Shown here: positions 35,248-47,526 of the stretch, piece by piece | How the letters are laid out: every line of letters begins with the position of its first letter | Position numbering within the stretch: position 1 is the stretch's first letter | Assembly (NCBI GenBank): GCA_900540085.1 | Contig: UQEU01000005.1 | Span: 62,001 to 126,000, forward strand | Source of the DNA: an uncultured Eubacteriales bacterium | GTDB taxonomy: Bacteria; Bacillota; Clostridia; Oscillospirales; Acutalibacteraceae | Direction: 5' to 3' | DNA length: 64,000 bases | Translations under genes and position numbers: made by a program | Notes under the pieces: generated by a model | The model's database searches: none | The model's input: the letters and a program-made list of their open reading frames with translations, nothing else | What the model was told of the DNA's origin: nothing

Positions 35248-35718
35248 TTAATATCTGAAATGAGCAAATGCTTTGTTTGCTTCTGCCATTTTGTGTGTGT
35301 CATCACACTTCTTAACAGCACCGCCGGTTTTGTTAACAGCATCGAGAATTTCAGATGCAAGTCTTTCTTTCATCGTTCTTTCAGAACGCTGACGGCTGTA
35401 AAGTGTTATCCATCTAAGACCGAGTGTTTGTCTTCTTTCAGGACGAACCTCAATCGGAACTTGGTAAGTAGCACCACCGATACGGCGAGCTTTTACCTCG
35501 AGTACAGGCATAACATTTTCCATTGCTTCCTCAAAAGTAGCGAGTGGGTCGTTACCTGTTTTTTCTTTAATGATGTCGAATGCATCGTAAACGATTTTTT
35601 GAGCGACACCTTTTTTTCCATCATACATGATGTTATTGATAAGACGGGTTACAAGCTTTGAGTTGTAAAGCGGGTCCGGCAATACATCACGTTTTGCGAT
35701 TTGGCCTCTTCTTGGCAC
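35248..35718 (-). CDS. rpsG: 30S ribosomal protein S7
   Basis: A 156-residue S7 with GTG start 35718: (M)PRRGQIAKRDVLPDPLYNSK. The upstream in-frame ATG at 35736 belongs to the AAGGAGGG ribosome binding site and is not used. Conserved segments VRPERRQTLGLRW and KCDDTHKMAEANKAFAHFRY are intact. S7 nucleates the 30S head and can repress the str operon in E. coli by binding the S12-S7 spacer. That spacer is 144 bases long here. Confidence 0.97.
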   Translation of the reverse strand: MPRRGQIAKRDVLPDPLYNSKLVTRLINNIMYDGKKGVAQKIVYDAFDIIKEKTGNDPLATFEEAMENVMPVLEVKARRIGGATYQVPIEVRPERRQTLGLRWITLYSRQRSERTMKERLASEILDAVNKTGGAVKKCDDTHKMAEANKAFAHFRY

Positions 35719-35862
35719 TTCGCTTCCCTCCTTCATATTGATGATATCATAGGTACTCGTGACAAAATTTCCCGTGGCGCCAACAATAGAGGTAATATAT
35801 ATATAAACTCATTGTCGGATTTCCAAACAAGAAGATTTTCTCTTTCAAGTGAATTTTTCTGC

Positions 35863-36285
35863 TTACTTTTTAGCAGCCTTAGGTCTTTTCGCACCATATT
35901 TGGAACGAGATTGCATTCTTCCGTTAACACCTTGAGTATCAAGTGTACCACGGATGATGTGGTAACGAACACCGGGAAGGTCCTTAACACGTCCGCCTCT
36001 GATCATTACAACAGAGTGCTCCTGAAGGTTGTGACCTACACCGGGGATATAAGCTGAAACTTCAATTCCGTTTGTAAGACGAACTCTGGCAATTTTACGA
36101 AGTGCTGAGTTAGGCTTTTTAGGAGTTGCAGTTTTAACGGCTGTACATACACCTCTTTTAAACGGAGAAGCGTTGTCTGTTACAACATTCTTCTTTGTGT
36201 TAAGTCCGTGAAGAAGTGCCGGAGCCTTAGCTTTTTTCTCAAGTGATTTACGACCTGTTCTAACAAGCTGGTTAAAGGTTGGCAT
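35863..36285 (-). CDS. rpsL: 30S ribosomal protein S12
   Basis: A 140-residue S12 with start ATG 36285 (MPTFNQLVRTGRK), preceded by TTGGAGGTG. The decoding-site loop reads TPKKPNSALRK, with the wild-type lysine whose change gives streptomycin resistance. PGVGHNLQEHSVVMIRGGRVKDLPGV is intact. It heads rpsL-rpsG-fusA-tuf. The small L7Ae-like gene often found between rpoC and rpsL in Firmicutes is absent. Confidence 0.98.
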   Translation of the reverse strand: MPTFNQLVRTGRKSLEKKAKAPALLHGLNTKKNVVTDNASPFKRGVCTAVKTATPKKPNSALRKIARVRLTNGIEVSAYIPGVGHNLQEHSVVMIRGGRVKDLPGVRYHIIRGTLDTQGVNGRMQSRSKYGAKRPKAAKK

Positions 36286-36314
36286 TATTTCACCTCCAAT
36301 AAAAATTTGCGTAA

Positions 36315-36398
36315 TATACGCATAAATCATACTTAAAACAATATAATTTAAGTATCATTTATACGCATATCTTGGGGCAAAGATATACTTTGCCCCAA
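36315..36398 (-). promoter_or_regulatory. Two strong hairpins in the rpsL leader
   Basis: In the 193-base rpoC-rpsL gap, hairpin A is an 11-bp perfect stem, TTGGGGCAAAG with CTTTGCCCCAA (36373-36398). Hairpin B is a roughly 23-bp imperfect inverted repeat between 36315-36337 and 36347-36369, with one mismatch and two wobble pairs. Neither is followed by a T-run on the minus strand. A possible promoter (TTGACA at 36441-36436, weak -10 near 36412-36418) would place both hairpins in the rpsL 5' leader. They may be r-protein binding sites, processing sites, or both. Confidence 0.6.
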
Positions 36399-36478
36399 AG
36401 ATTTGTGATTTTTTACAAAAACAGACAGTTAATTTTGTCAATTTGTGCCAAGCACCACTTACACAATTAAGCATTATA

Positions 36479-40114
<3,636 letters not shown>

Positions 40115-40170
40115 TGGAAGCATCTCCTTATCTATCATAAATATAGGTTTTTGTTTTAACTCAGCTTATA

Positions 40171-43100
40171 TCAGTCTTCATAATCGTCATTTGAGTCTGA
40201 AAAATCAAAATCTTCGAAAATAGACTCACTTTGCTGATTTGCTTCCTCTTCACCGTCTGCATTTTCAATTCCGAAACCTTCTGTTTCTTCACCGAAATCA
40301 TTTACAGTGGTGAATGCTTTATCGTCAGTAACATTCTGAACAGGTGCACCGTCGTCAAGGTCTTGTTTAAGTTCAACTTCCTCACCCTGTCTGTCATATA
40401 CACGACAATCAAGACCGAGAGCCTGAAGTTCTTTGAACAATACTTTAAATGATTCCGGAGTTCCTGCACGAGGAATATTTTCGCCTTTAACAATAGCTTC
40501 GTATGTTTTAACTCTGCCCACAACATCGTCCGACTTAACTGTCATAATTTCCTGAAGTGTGTAAGCAGCACCATAAGCTTCAAGTGCCCAAACTTCCATC
40601 TCACCGAAACGCTGACCGCCGAATTGAGCTTTACCGCCGAGTGGCTGTTGAGTAACAAGGCTGTAAGGACCTGTTGAACGAGCGTGAATTTTATCATCTA
40701 CAAGGTGATGGAGTTTGAGATAGTACATATAGCCGACTGTAACAGGATTGTCAAATTTTTCACCTGTTCTGCCGTCTGTAAGAATTGTTTTACCGTCTTC
40801 TCTTTTGCCTGCAAGTTTAAGACATTCTCTAATGTCATCTTCGTGAGCACCGTCGAATACGGGAGTCATCATCTTCCAGCCGAGAGCCATAGCGGCATAG
40901 CCGAGATGAACTTCAAGTACCTGACCGATATTCATACGAGAAGGTACGCCGAGAGGGTTAAGAACGATATCAAGAGGACGACCGTCAGGTAAGAACGGCA
41001 TATCTTCCTGAGGAAGAATTCTTGAAACAACGCCCTTGTTTCCGTGACGACCTGCCATTTTATCGCCGACTTGAATTTTTCTCTTTTGTGCTATATAAAC
41101 ACGAACTACTTTATTTACACCCGGACTGAGTTCATCGCTGTTTGCTCTTGTAAATACTTTTACATCTACAACGATACCTGACTCACCGTGAGGAACACGC
41201 ATTGAAGTATCTCTTACTTCTCTTGCTTTTTCGCCGAAAATAGCACGGAGAAGTCTTTCTTCAGATGTGAGTTCTGTTTCGCCCTTCGGTGTAACTTTAC
41301 CTACAAGAATATCGCTTGAGTGAACTTCTGCACCGATGCGGATAATACCGTCTTCGTCAAGGTCTTTAAGTGCTTCTTCACTTACATTAGGTATATCTCT
41401 TGTAATTTCTTCAGGGCCGAGTTTTGTATCTCTTGCCTCTGATTCGTGTTCTACAATATGAATAGAAGTATAAACATCTTCTCTTACAAGTTTTTCATTG
41501 ATAAGAACAGCGTCCTCGTAGTTGTAACCTTCCCATGTCATAAAGCCGATGAGAGCGTTTTTACCGAGAGAAACTTCGCCGTTGCTTGTTGCAGGACCGT
41601 CTGCTATAACCTGACCTTCTTCAACTTCTTGATGAAGAGAAACGATAGGTCTTTGGTTGATACAGGTGCCTTGGTTAGAACCGCTGAATTTGATAAGTTC
41701 ATATCTGTCAATCGAACCGTCTTTTGTTTTAATCTCAATATTTTCAGCGTCAAGATGAACAACAGTACCGCCGTGTTTTGCAATAACAACAACGCCTGAG
41801 TCATACGCTGCTTTGTATTCCATACCGGTACCTACAACAGGAGCCTCTGTTTTAAGAAGCGGAACTGCCTGACGCTGCATGTTTGCACCCATAAGAGCAC
41901 GGTTTGCGTCGTCGTTTTCAAGGAACGGAATCATTGCTGTTGCAACCGATACAACCATCTTCGGCGAAACATCCATATAGTCAACTTTGTCAGCCGATGT
42001 AGAAATGAACTCGTCTCTGTAACGGCAAGTAACTTTTTTACCCGCAAATCTGCCGTCTTCATCAAGCGGTTCGTTTGCCTGTGCAACCACAAAATCGTCC
42101 TCAACATCTGCTGTCATATATACAACTTCGTCTGTAACAATACCTGTTTCTTTGTCAACTTTTCTGTAAGGAGCTTCGATAAAGCCGTACTCATTAATTC
42201 GGCTGTAACAAGCAAGATACGAGATAAGACCGATGTTAGGGCCTTCAGGTGTTTCGATAGGACACATACGACCATAGTGAGTATAGTGTACATCTCGAAC
42301 TTCGAAACCTGCACGGTCTCTTGAAAGACCGCCGGGGCCGAGTGCCGAAAGTCTTCTTTTATGAGTAAGTTCGGCAAGCGGGTTGTTTTGGTCCATAAAT
42401 TGTGAAAGAGGTGATGAACCGAAAAATTCACGAATTGCTGCCACAACAGGTCTGATATTGATAAGAGCCTGCGGTGTAATCATTTCTTCATCATCTTGAG
42501 CCTGAAGAGTCATTCTTTCATGAATTACTCTTTCCATTCTTGTAAAACCGATTCTGAATTGGTTTTGAAGAAGTTCGCCTACTGCACGAATTCTTCTGTT
42601 ACCCAAGTGGTCAATATCGTCTGTTCTGCCGATACCGAATGCAAGGTTGATGAGATATGATACAGAAGCGAAAATATCATCAATAATAATATGTTTAGGA
42701 ACAAGGTCATCCTGACGAATTTCAATTTCTTCTTTAAGTGCGTCTTCATCATCGCCGCATTTTTCAAGAATTTCACTTAATACTCTGTATGAAACTTTTT
42801 CTCTTATACCGAGAGGTTTACAGTCAAAATTAACATACTTGTTAATGTCAACCATACCGTTTGAACAAATTTTTATTTCTCTGCCGTCAACATCTACAAA
42901 TGCTTCCATTACGCCTGCATCTTCGATTTCGGCAGCTTTTTCTTTTGAAATGACTTCGCCTGCGTCTGCAAGGAACTCGCCGACAGGAGAAATTACGGGC
43001 TGAGCAAGTTTCTGACCTGCAAGACGGTCGAACATACCGAGTTTTTTGTTGTACTTGTATCTGCCGACTCTGCTGAGGTCGTATCTTCTTGCGTCAAAGA

Positions 43101-43878
43101 AAAGACCGTTCAAGTGAGCCTGTGCAGTATCAAGTGTCGGAGGTTCGCCCGGACGAAGTTTTTTATAAACTTCAAGGAGTGCTTCTTCTTCGTTTTTAGT
43201 AGTATCTTTTTCAATCGTTGCTTCTATTCTTTCGTCTTCGCCGAAAAACTCACGAAGTTGTTCGTCAGTTGAAAGACCGAGAGCACGAAGGAAAGTTGTA
43301 ATGTAGATTTTTCTGTTTTTATCAATTCTTACATAGAAAACATCGTTTGCGTCTGTCTCGTATTCAAGCCATGCGCCTCTGTTAGGAATGACAGTGTTTG
43401 TATAAAGTTCTTTACCTGTCTTATCGTGAGTCATTCCATAGTACACGCCGGGTGAACGAACCAACTGAGAAACTATACATCTTTCGGCACCGTTGATAAC
43501 GAATGTACCGCTGTCTGTCATAAGCGGGAAGTCGCCCATAAATATAACATTTTCTTTGACTTCGCCTGTTTTTCTGTTTTGAAGACGGGCTTTAACCTTT
43601 AAAGGTTTTGAATAAGTAACATCTCTCGCTTTACATTGAGCAATGCTGTACTTCGGTTCGTCGTCCATTGAATAGTCAACAAAGTCAAGAACAAGGTCGC
43701 CTGTATAATCGGTAATTGAACCGATATCTTTGAAAACTTCAGCAAGGCCCTCGTCAAGAAACCATTGATACGATTTCTTTTGCACTTCAATGAGGTTCGG
43801 AACTTTCATAACCTCGTTAATTTTTGCAAAACTCTTTCTGATTGTAACGCCTAACTGCTCGTCCTTCACATTTACCAT
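40171..43878 (-). CDS. rpoB: RNA polymerase beta subunit
   Basis: A 1235-residue beta subunit. I start it at ATG 43878 (MVNVKDEQLGVTIRKSF), preceded by GAAGGAGTG. An in-frame ATG 21 codons upstream lies in the leader hairpin region. The rifampicin pocket reads SQFMDQNNPLAELTHKRRLSALGPGGL, given here in its family alignment as SPLSQFMDQNNPLAEL and THKRRLSALG. The wild-type Asp, His, Arg and Ser there suggest rifampicin sensitivity. The C-terminus has the switch region KAQFGGQRFGEMEVWALEAYGA. The protein ends in an acidic tail. rplKAJL is not upstream of rpoB here. Confidence 0.98.
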   Translation of the reverse strand: MVNVKDEQLGVTIRKSFAKINEVMKVPNLIEVQKKSYQWFLDEGLAEVFKDIGSITDYTGDLVLDFVDYSMDDEPKYSIAQCKARDVTYSKPLKVKARLQNRKTGEVKENVIFMGDFPLMTDSGTFVINGAERCIVSQLVRSPGVYYGMTHDKTGKELYTNTVIPNRGAWLEYETDANDVFYVRIDKNRKIYITTFLRALGLSTDEQLREFFGEDERIEATIEKDTTKNEEEALLEVYKKLRPGEPPTLDTAQAHLNGLFFDARRYDLSRVGRYKYNKKLGMFDRLAGQKLAQPVISPVGEFLADAGEVISKEKAAEIEDAGVMEAFVDVDGREIKICSNGMVDINKYVNFDCKPLGIREKVSYRVLSEILEKCGDDEDALKEEIEIRQDDLVPKHIIIDDIFASVSYLINLAFGIGRTDDIDHLGNRRIRAVGELLQNQFRIGFTRMERVIHERMTLQAQDDEEMITPQALINIRPVVAAIREFFGSSPLSQFMDQNNPLAELTHKRRLSALGPGGLSRDRAGFEVRDVHYTHYGRMCPIETPEGPNIGLISYLACYSRINEYGFIEAPYRKVDKETGIVTDEVVYMTADVEDDFVVAQANEPLDEDGRFAGKKVTCRYRDEFISTSADKVDYMDVSPKMVVSVATAMIPFLENDDANRALMGANMQRQAVPLLKTEAPVVGTGMEYKAAYDSGVVVIAKHGGTVVHLDAENIEIKTKDGSIDRYELIKFSGSNQGTCINQRPIVSLHQEVEEGQVIADGPATSNGEVSLGKNALIGFMTWEGYNYEDAVLINEKLVREDVYTSIHIVEHESEARDTKLGPEEITRDIPNVSEEALKDLDEDGIIRIGAEVHSSDILVGKVTPKGETELTSEERLLRAIFGEKAREVRDTSMRVPHGESGIVVDVKVFTRANSDELSPGVNKVVRVYIAQKRKIQVGDKMAGRHGNKGVVSRILPQEDMPFLPDGRPLDIVLNPLGVPSRMNIGQVLEVHLGYAAMALGWKMMTPVFDGAHEDDIRECLKLAGKREDGKTILTDGRTGEKFDNPVTVGYMYYLKLHHLVDDKIHARSTGPYSLVTQQPLGGKAQFGGQRFGEMEVWALEAYGAAYTLQEIMTVKSDDVVGRVKTYEAIVKGENIPRAGTPESFKVLFKELQALGLDCRVYDRQGEEVELKQDLDDGAPVQNVTDDKAFTTVNDFGEETEGFGIENADGEEEANQQSESIFEDFDFSDSNDDYED

Positions 43879-43921
43879 TAAGATTTCACTCCTTCTTTTT
43901 GATATGTGAAAAAGGGCTGGA

Positions 43922-43963
43922 TTTACACTGTTTAAGCACACTTTTCAGTGTCTGAAGTGTAAA
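43922..43963 (-). promoter_or_regulatory. Nested hairpin in the rpoB leader
   Basis: An outer 8-bp stem (TTTACACT at 43922-43929 with AGTGTAAA at 43956-43963) encloses an inner 5-bp hairpin with a GAAA tetraloop on the RNA (43938-43951). It lies 44 bases before the rpoB start, within the 5' leader of about 150 bases. It may be regulatory. No match to a named RNA can be made by eye. Confidence 0.5.
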
Positions 43964-44032
43964 CTTTTTGTGTCGTAAAAAATGGATTAAACTCCCTTTT
44001 GCGTACACAATGCCATTTTATTTTGGGTATCT

Positions 44033-44061
44033 ATAATATACTAACTATTTGTCTTTGTCAA
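44033..44061 (-). promoter_or_regulatory. Promoter of rpoB-rpoC
   Basis: TTGACA (44061-44056), a 17-base spacer and TATTAT (44038-44033) on the minus strand, about 155 bases before rpoB. The rest of the 43879-44306 gap holds the leader hairpin, this promoter, the divergent promoter at 44247-44275 and AT-rich sequence in which I see nothing else. Confidence 0.8.
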
Positions 44062-44246
44062 CCTTATTTTTGATAATTTTTTACAAAGTGACCGATACAA
44101 TTAAAAATAAATTGCACACTGCTCCGAGTGTTTTGAAAATACAATATATTTTCACACTTTTTCTCTGTTTTTGAAGTTGATTTTGAGATTGAAAACTAAT
44201 TTTTTAAAAAAATTGTAAAAATAAAATACTGCATTGTTTAATAACC

Positions 44247-44275
44247 TTGTATTTGCAAATTTCGTTTGTTATAAT
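44247..44275 (+). promoter_or_regulatory. Promoter of the SBP-vanZ unit
   Basis: TTGTAT (44247-44252), a 17-base spacer and TATAAT (44270-44275), about 30 bases before the ATG at 44307. Confidence 0.7.
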
Positions 44276-44306
44276 GTGTATAATTAATATATCGGAGAAG
44301 AAAACA

Positions 44307-45968
44307 ATGCGCAAAAAAATTAAAAGTATAATATCAGTAATGCTTTGTCTGTCTGTTATCGCTGCTGTTTTCAGCGGCTGCGGTTCAAAAGACAAAGAAA
44401 TTGATTTAATATACCCGATTGACGGGAATATGACAAGTTTTGACCCACAGGTTGCCGGAACGGAAGACGATTTTTTGATTTGTGAAAATGTCTATGAAGG
44501 ACTTGTGCGAGTTGACGATAAAGGCGAAGTAACATCGGGTATGGCAGAAAGTTGGGAAGTTACAAACAACGGCTTAACCTATACATTTCACTTGAAAAAA
44601 GGTTGCAAATGGCACACGAATAAAACCATAGAAGAAAGAATGGGCGAAAGCTTCAAACCCGAAGTTGTTGCCGACGACTTTGTGTTCGCACTTCAGCGAG
44701 CAGTTGACCCGAATACAAACAGTCCCCTCTACTCCACTGTTTCTTCAATTAAAAATGCCTCTGCAATCAATGCAGGCAAAAAATCACTTTCCGAACTTGG
44801 TGTTACCGCAGTTGACAACTACACTTTGGTTATTGAACTTGAAAATGCCGTAAACGGTTTTTTAAATGTTCTTTCAACAGCTGTTGCGGCACCGTGTAAC
44901 AGACAGTTTTTCAATGCAACAAAAGGAAGATACGGACTTGAATTAAAATACTCAATGTTCAACGGTCAGTTTATAGTTTCAAAAGTTCTTGACAATTCTA
45001 TAAATTTAATTCAAAACGAAACATATACGGGACCTTCTCCCGCAAAAGCAAAAAAACTCACATTTTCAATAACAAACGACAGAGAAAAAATTGTTGAAAA
45101 CTTGGCGTCGGGCGTATATGACGCAGCATTTTTAAATGGTCACGAAACAAAAAAAATCAGTAAAAAAAACAAAATTACAACAGTTCCATATACAGACACA
45201 ATGTGGGGTTTTGTGTTTAACTGTTCCGATAATATTGTATCAAATCTGAACATCAGAAAATCACTTTGTCTGTCATTTGGAAACGCAGACCTCGAAAAAA
45301 CAGACTTTCTTACAAAAGCGACAGGCTACATTCCTCCGTCCTGCACAATGGGAAACGCACCGTACAGAAATTCTGCTTCCGATACATTTTATAAACAAGA
45401 CACCTTCGAAGCCGTTGAACTTTGGAAAAAAGGTCTTAAAGAATTAAAAGTATCAACGGCCACTCTAACCGTTATCACAACAGAAGCTATGGAAGAGTAT
45501 GTAAAAGAGGTTTTTCAGGATGTTCAGGCGTCCATAGGCAAAACTACGGGATACGGCTCGGGAGACAATAAAAAAGATGTTGCTTTGACTATGAAAATTG
45601 AAATTGTAAAAGAAAACGAGCTTAAAACAAGAATTGCAAAAGGCGACTATCAAATCGCATTTACTGAATATAAAGCGCACTCGTCAAACCCCTATTCATT
45701 TATAGAAAATATAATGAATAATTCAAATTACGCTACGGCAGGCAGTTCTGAATTTGCCGATAAAATTTCTGTATTATCATATTCAGCAGGTAAAAACGGA
45801 GAAAGTAATTTCTATTCAAAATGTGAAAATGAACTTCTCTCGACATACTCCGTATGTCCCGTATTTTTCGAAACAAGTTACTATGCAAGTGCAAAAAATG
45901 TTTCAGGTATTCAATTTCACGCAGGAAGCGGGAGGGTAAACTTCTGTAATGCAACACGAGAAGATTAA
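44307..45968 (+). CDS. Lipoprotein peptide-type ABC transporter substrate-binding protein (SBP_bac_5)
   Basis: A 553-residue lipoprotein. The signal helix ends in the lipobox VFSGC (Cys near residue 24). The mature part follows the family 5 OppA/DppA layout: PIDGNMTSFDPQVAGTEDDF, LVRVDDKGEVTSGMAESWEV, TFHLKKGCKWHT, ADDFVFALQRAVDPNT and, late, the NIRKSLCLSF segment. Such proteins bind oligopeptides, nickel chelates or signalling peptides. I choose ATG 44307 because of the CGGAG site; an earlier frame extension has none. No permease or ATPase gene is adjacent, so it is an orphan SBP. It overlaps vanZ-like by 20 bases. Confidence 0.88.
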   Translation: MRKKIKSIISVMLCLSVIAAVFSGCGSKDKEIDLIYPIDGNMTSFDPQVAGTEDDFLICENVYEGLVRVDDKGEVTSGMAESWEVTNNGLTYTFHLKKGCKWHTNKTIEERMGESFKPEVVADDFVFALQRAVDPNTNSPLYSTVSSIKNASAINAGKKSLSELGVTAVDNYTLVIELENAVNGFLNVLSTAVAAPCNRQFFNATKGRYGLELKYSMFNGQFIVSKVLDNSINLIQNETYTGPSPAKAKKLTFSITNDREKIVENLASGVYDAAFLNGHETKKISKKNKITTVPYTDTMWGFVFNCSDNIVSNLNIRKSLCLSFGNADLEKTDFLTKATGYIPPSCTMGNAPYRNSASDTFYKQDTFEAVELWKKGLKELKVSTATLTVITTEAMEEYVKEVFQDVQASIGKTTGYGSGDNKKDVALTMKIEIVKENELKTRIAKGDYQIAFTEYKAHSSNPYSFIENIMNNSNYATAGSSEFADKISVLSYSAGKNGESNFYSKCENELLSTYSVCPVFFETSYYASAKNVSGIQFHAGSGRVNFCNATRED

Positions 45969-46410
45969 AAAAATCGTTTCTTGGACACTCTGTGCAGTTT
46001 GTATGGCGCTCATTTTTTATTTTTCTTCACGAACTGCAAACCAATCGTCCGAACAGAGCGGTAAAATACTTGAGTTTTTGACTTCAATTTTCGGAGAAAA
46101 TGTTTTTACAGACTTTTTAGTCAGAAAAGCTGCTCATTTGCTCGAATTTACAGGTCTTTCACTTCTGTTTTCAAACGCTTTTTACCAAACATTGAAAAAT
46201 ACAAAAACAGTACCGATTTTTGCATTTTCAGCAACTTCGCTTTATGCCATAAGCGATGAAATCCATCAAATCTTTGTTGACGGCCGTTCCTGTCAGTTCG
46301 TTGATTGGGCAATCGACTCTTTGGGTGCAGTTCTCGGCATAGTCTTTTTCTATATTTTATTTTTTGTTGTAAGTAAAATAAAACACAGTAATATTTTTAA
46401 TAAACACTAA
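45949..46410 (+). CDS. VanZ-like family membrane protein
   Basis: A 153-residue membrane protein with about four helices. The VanZ motifs are present: IFYFSSRTANQSSEQSGK, RKAAHLLEFTGLSLLF, and YAISDEIHQIFVDGRSCQFVDW. VanZ gives low-level teicoplanin resistance in enterococci. Chromosomal relatives are common and of unknown role. The start lies inside the end of the SBP gene with GGGAGG before it, so the two are translationally coupled. Confidence 0.87.
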   Translation: MQHEKIKKIVSWTLCAVCMALIFYFSSRTANQSSEQSGKILEFLTSIFGENVFTDFLVRKAAHLLEFTGLSLLFSNAFYQTLKNTKTVPIFAFSATSLYAISDEIHQIFVDGRSCQFVDWAIDSLGAVLGIVFFYILFFVVSKIKHSNIFNKH

Positions 46411-46500
46411 CATAAAAACTGCCGTAACTTAAAGTTACGGCAGTTAAACTAAATATACTAAACTAAAAATAAGCTGTATGAAAACATACGGCTTATTTTT
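46411..46500. terminator. Tandem terminator hairpins between convergent genes
   Basis: Hairpin 1 has a 13-bp perfect stem at 46418-46430/46432-46444 (core CTGCCGTAACTT). Hairpin 2 has a 14-bp stem with one wobble pair at 46467-46480/46485-46498 (core AAATAAGC) and a T-rich tail on both strands. Together they end the SBP-vanZ unit (plus) and the hydrolase gene (minus). Confidence 0.85.
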
Positions 46501-46521
46501 ATGGTTTTTTGTTTATAGAAA

Positions 46522-47454
46522 TTATTTTAAAACAACATTTTGAATCCAGTTGTTCATATCTTCATAAACGCTTTCTTTATTGAGTTCATTCAATATTTCG
46601 TGACGGGCATTTCCGTAAAGTTTCATTGTAACTTTTTCGTGGCCTGTCTTTTTAAGTTTGTCGTAAACTTCAACTATACCTTTACCATAATTTCCGACAG
46701 GGTCTTTATCTCCCGAAAGGAACAAAACAGGTACATAAACACCGACATTACTAAACCACTCGTCACTGTTACAGTTAATTACAAGTTGAGCAAGGTCATT
46801 ATAACCTGCAACGGTAAACAAAAATCCACACTTTGGATCTGCCACATAGTCATCTACACTCTTTGTATCTCTGATACCCCAGTCATATCTTGTTCTATGC
46901 TCAAAAGGCTTATCATAATCTGCAAAACCAACCTCATAAAGTTGTTGTGTCTTGTATGTAGGTCCTTTAATTTTAGCAAGAGCATCTGTAAGTGCAAGAC
47001 TTGCTTTTGCAAGAGGATTTTTACCGCTTGTACCGATGAATATAGCCGCATCAAATGGATTTCCGTAGAAATTTATAAACGACCTCATAATCATTGAACC
47101 CATAGAATGACCGCATATAATTGTCTTTTTATCCGGATACTCTGATTTCATAATGTCAAAAAGTGTTTTTGCGTCTTTAATGATATTTTTCCATCCGTCT
47201 TTTGCACCGAAATATCCGAGTAATTCCTCATTGAAATTCGACTGTCCGTGATTTGCCATATCATTCATAAAAACGGCGTAGCCATAATCATTTACAAGTG
47301 CATTTATAACATTTTTATATCTTCCCGAATGTTCTGCCATACCGTGATGGATAAGTATAGCCGCTTTTGGCTTTCTGTTTTCAGGGTACCACTGCCATGC
47401 CTTAATATCACATTGACCGGTTGCACTTTCATATTCATAAGTTTTAACTTTCAT
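46522..47454 (-). CDS. Alpha/beta hydrolase, monoacylglycerol lipase-like
   Basis: A 310-residue soluble serine hydrolase of the Hydrolase_4 family. It has the oxyanion region ILIHHGMAEHSGRY, the nucleophile elbow ICGHSMGSMI, the Asp of FLSGDKDPVGNY and the His of YGNARHEILNE. HGMAEHSGRY and NDMANHGQS match the monoacylglycerol lipase/lysophospholipase group. I place the start at ATG 47454 because GAGGGGGAAAG lies just before it; the earlier ATG is inside that site. It is a single-gene unit. Confidence 0.87.
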   Translation of the reverse strand: MKVKTYEYESATGQCDIKAWQWYPENRKPKAAILIHHGMAEHSGRYKNVINALVNDYGYAVFMNDMANHGQSNFNEELLGYFGAKDGWKNIIKDAKTLFDIMKSEYPDKKTIICGHSMGSMIMRSFINFYGNPFDAAIFIGTSGKNPLAKASLALTDALAKIKGPTYKTQQLYEVGFADYDKPFEHRTRYDWGIRDTKSVDDYVADPKCGFLFTVAGYNDLAQLVINCNSDEWFSNVGVYVPVLFLSGDKDPVGNYGKGIVEVYDKLKKTGHEKVTMKLYGNARHEILNELNKESVYEDMNNWIQNVVLK

Positions 47455-47526
47455 AATTCTTTCCCCCTCAATCATATAACTAAAGATTTATCGCATTTAG
47501 GCAACATATCTCTAACAATAAGAATA

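Noticed and set aside
34960..35661. 233-codon open frame on the plus strand
   Set aside because: It is antisense to the fusA/rpsG genes, with a composition that only mirrors their codons (many Cys, Ser and Phe).
36412..36441. Strong promoter for rpsL
   Set aside because: TTGACA is present but the -10 region (TTGTAA or TGTAAA) is poor. I mention it only as a possibility under the leader entry.
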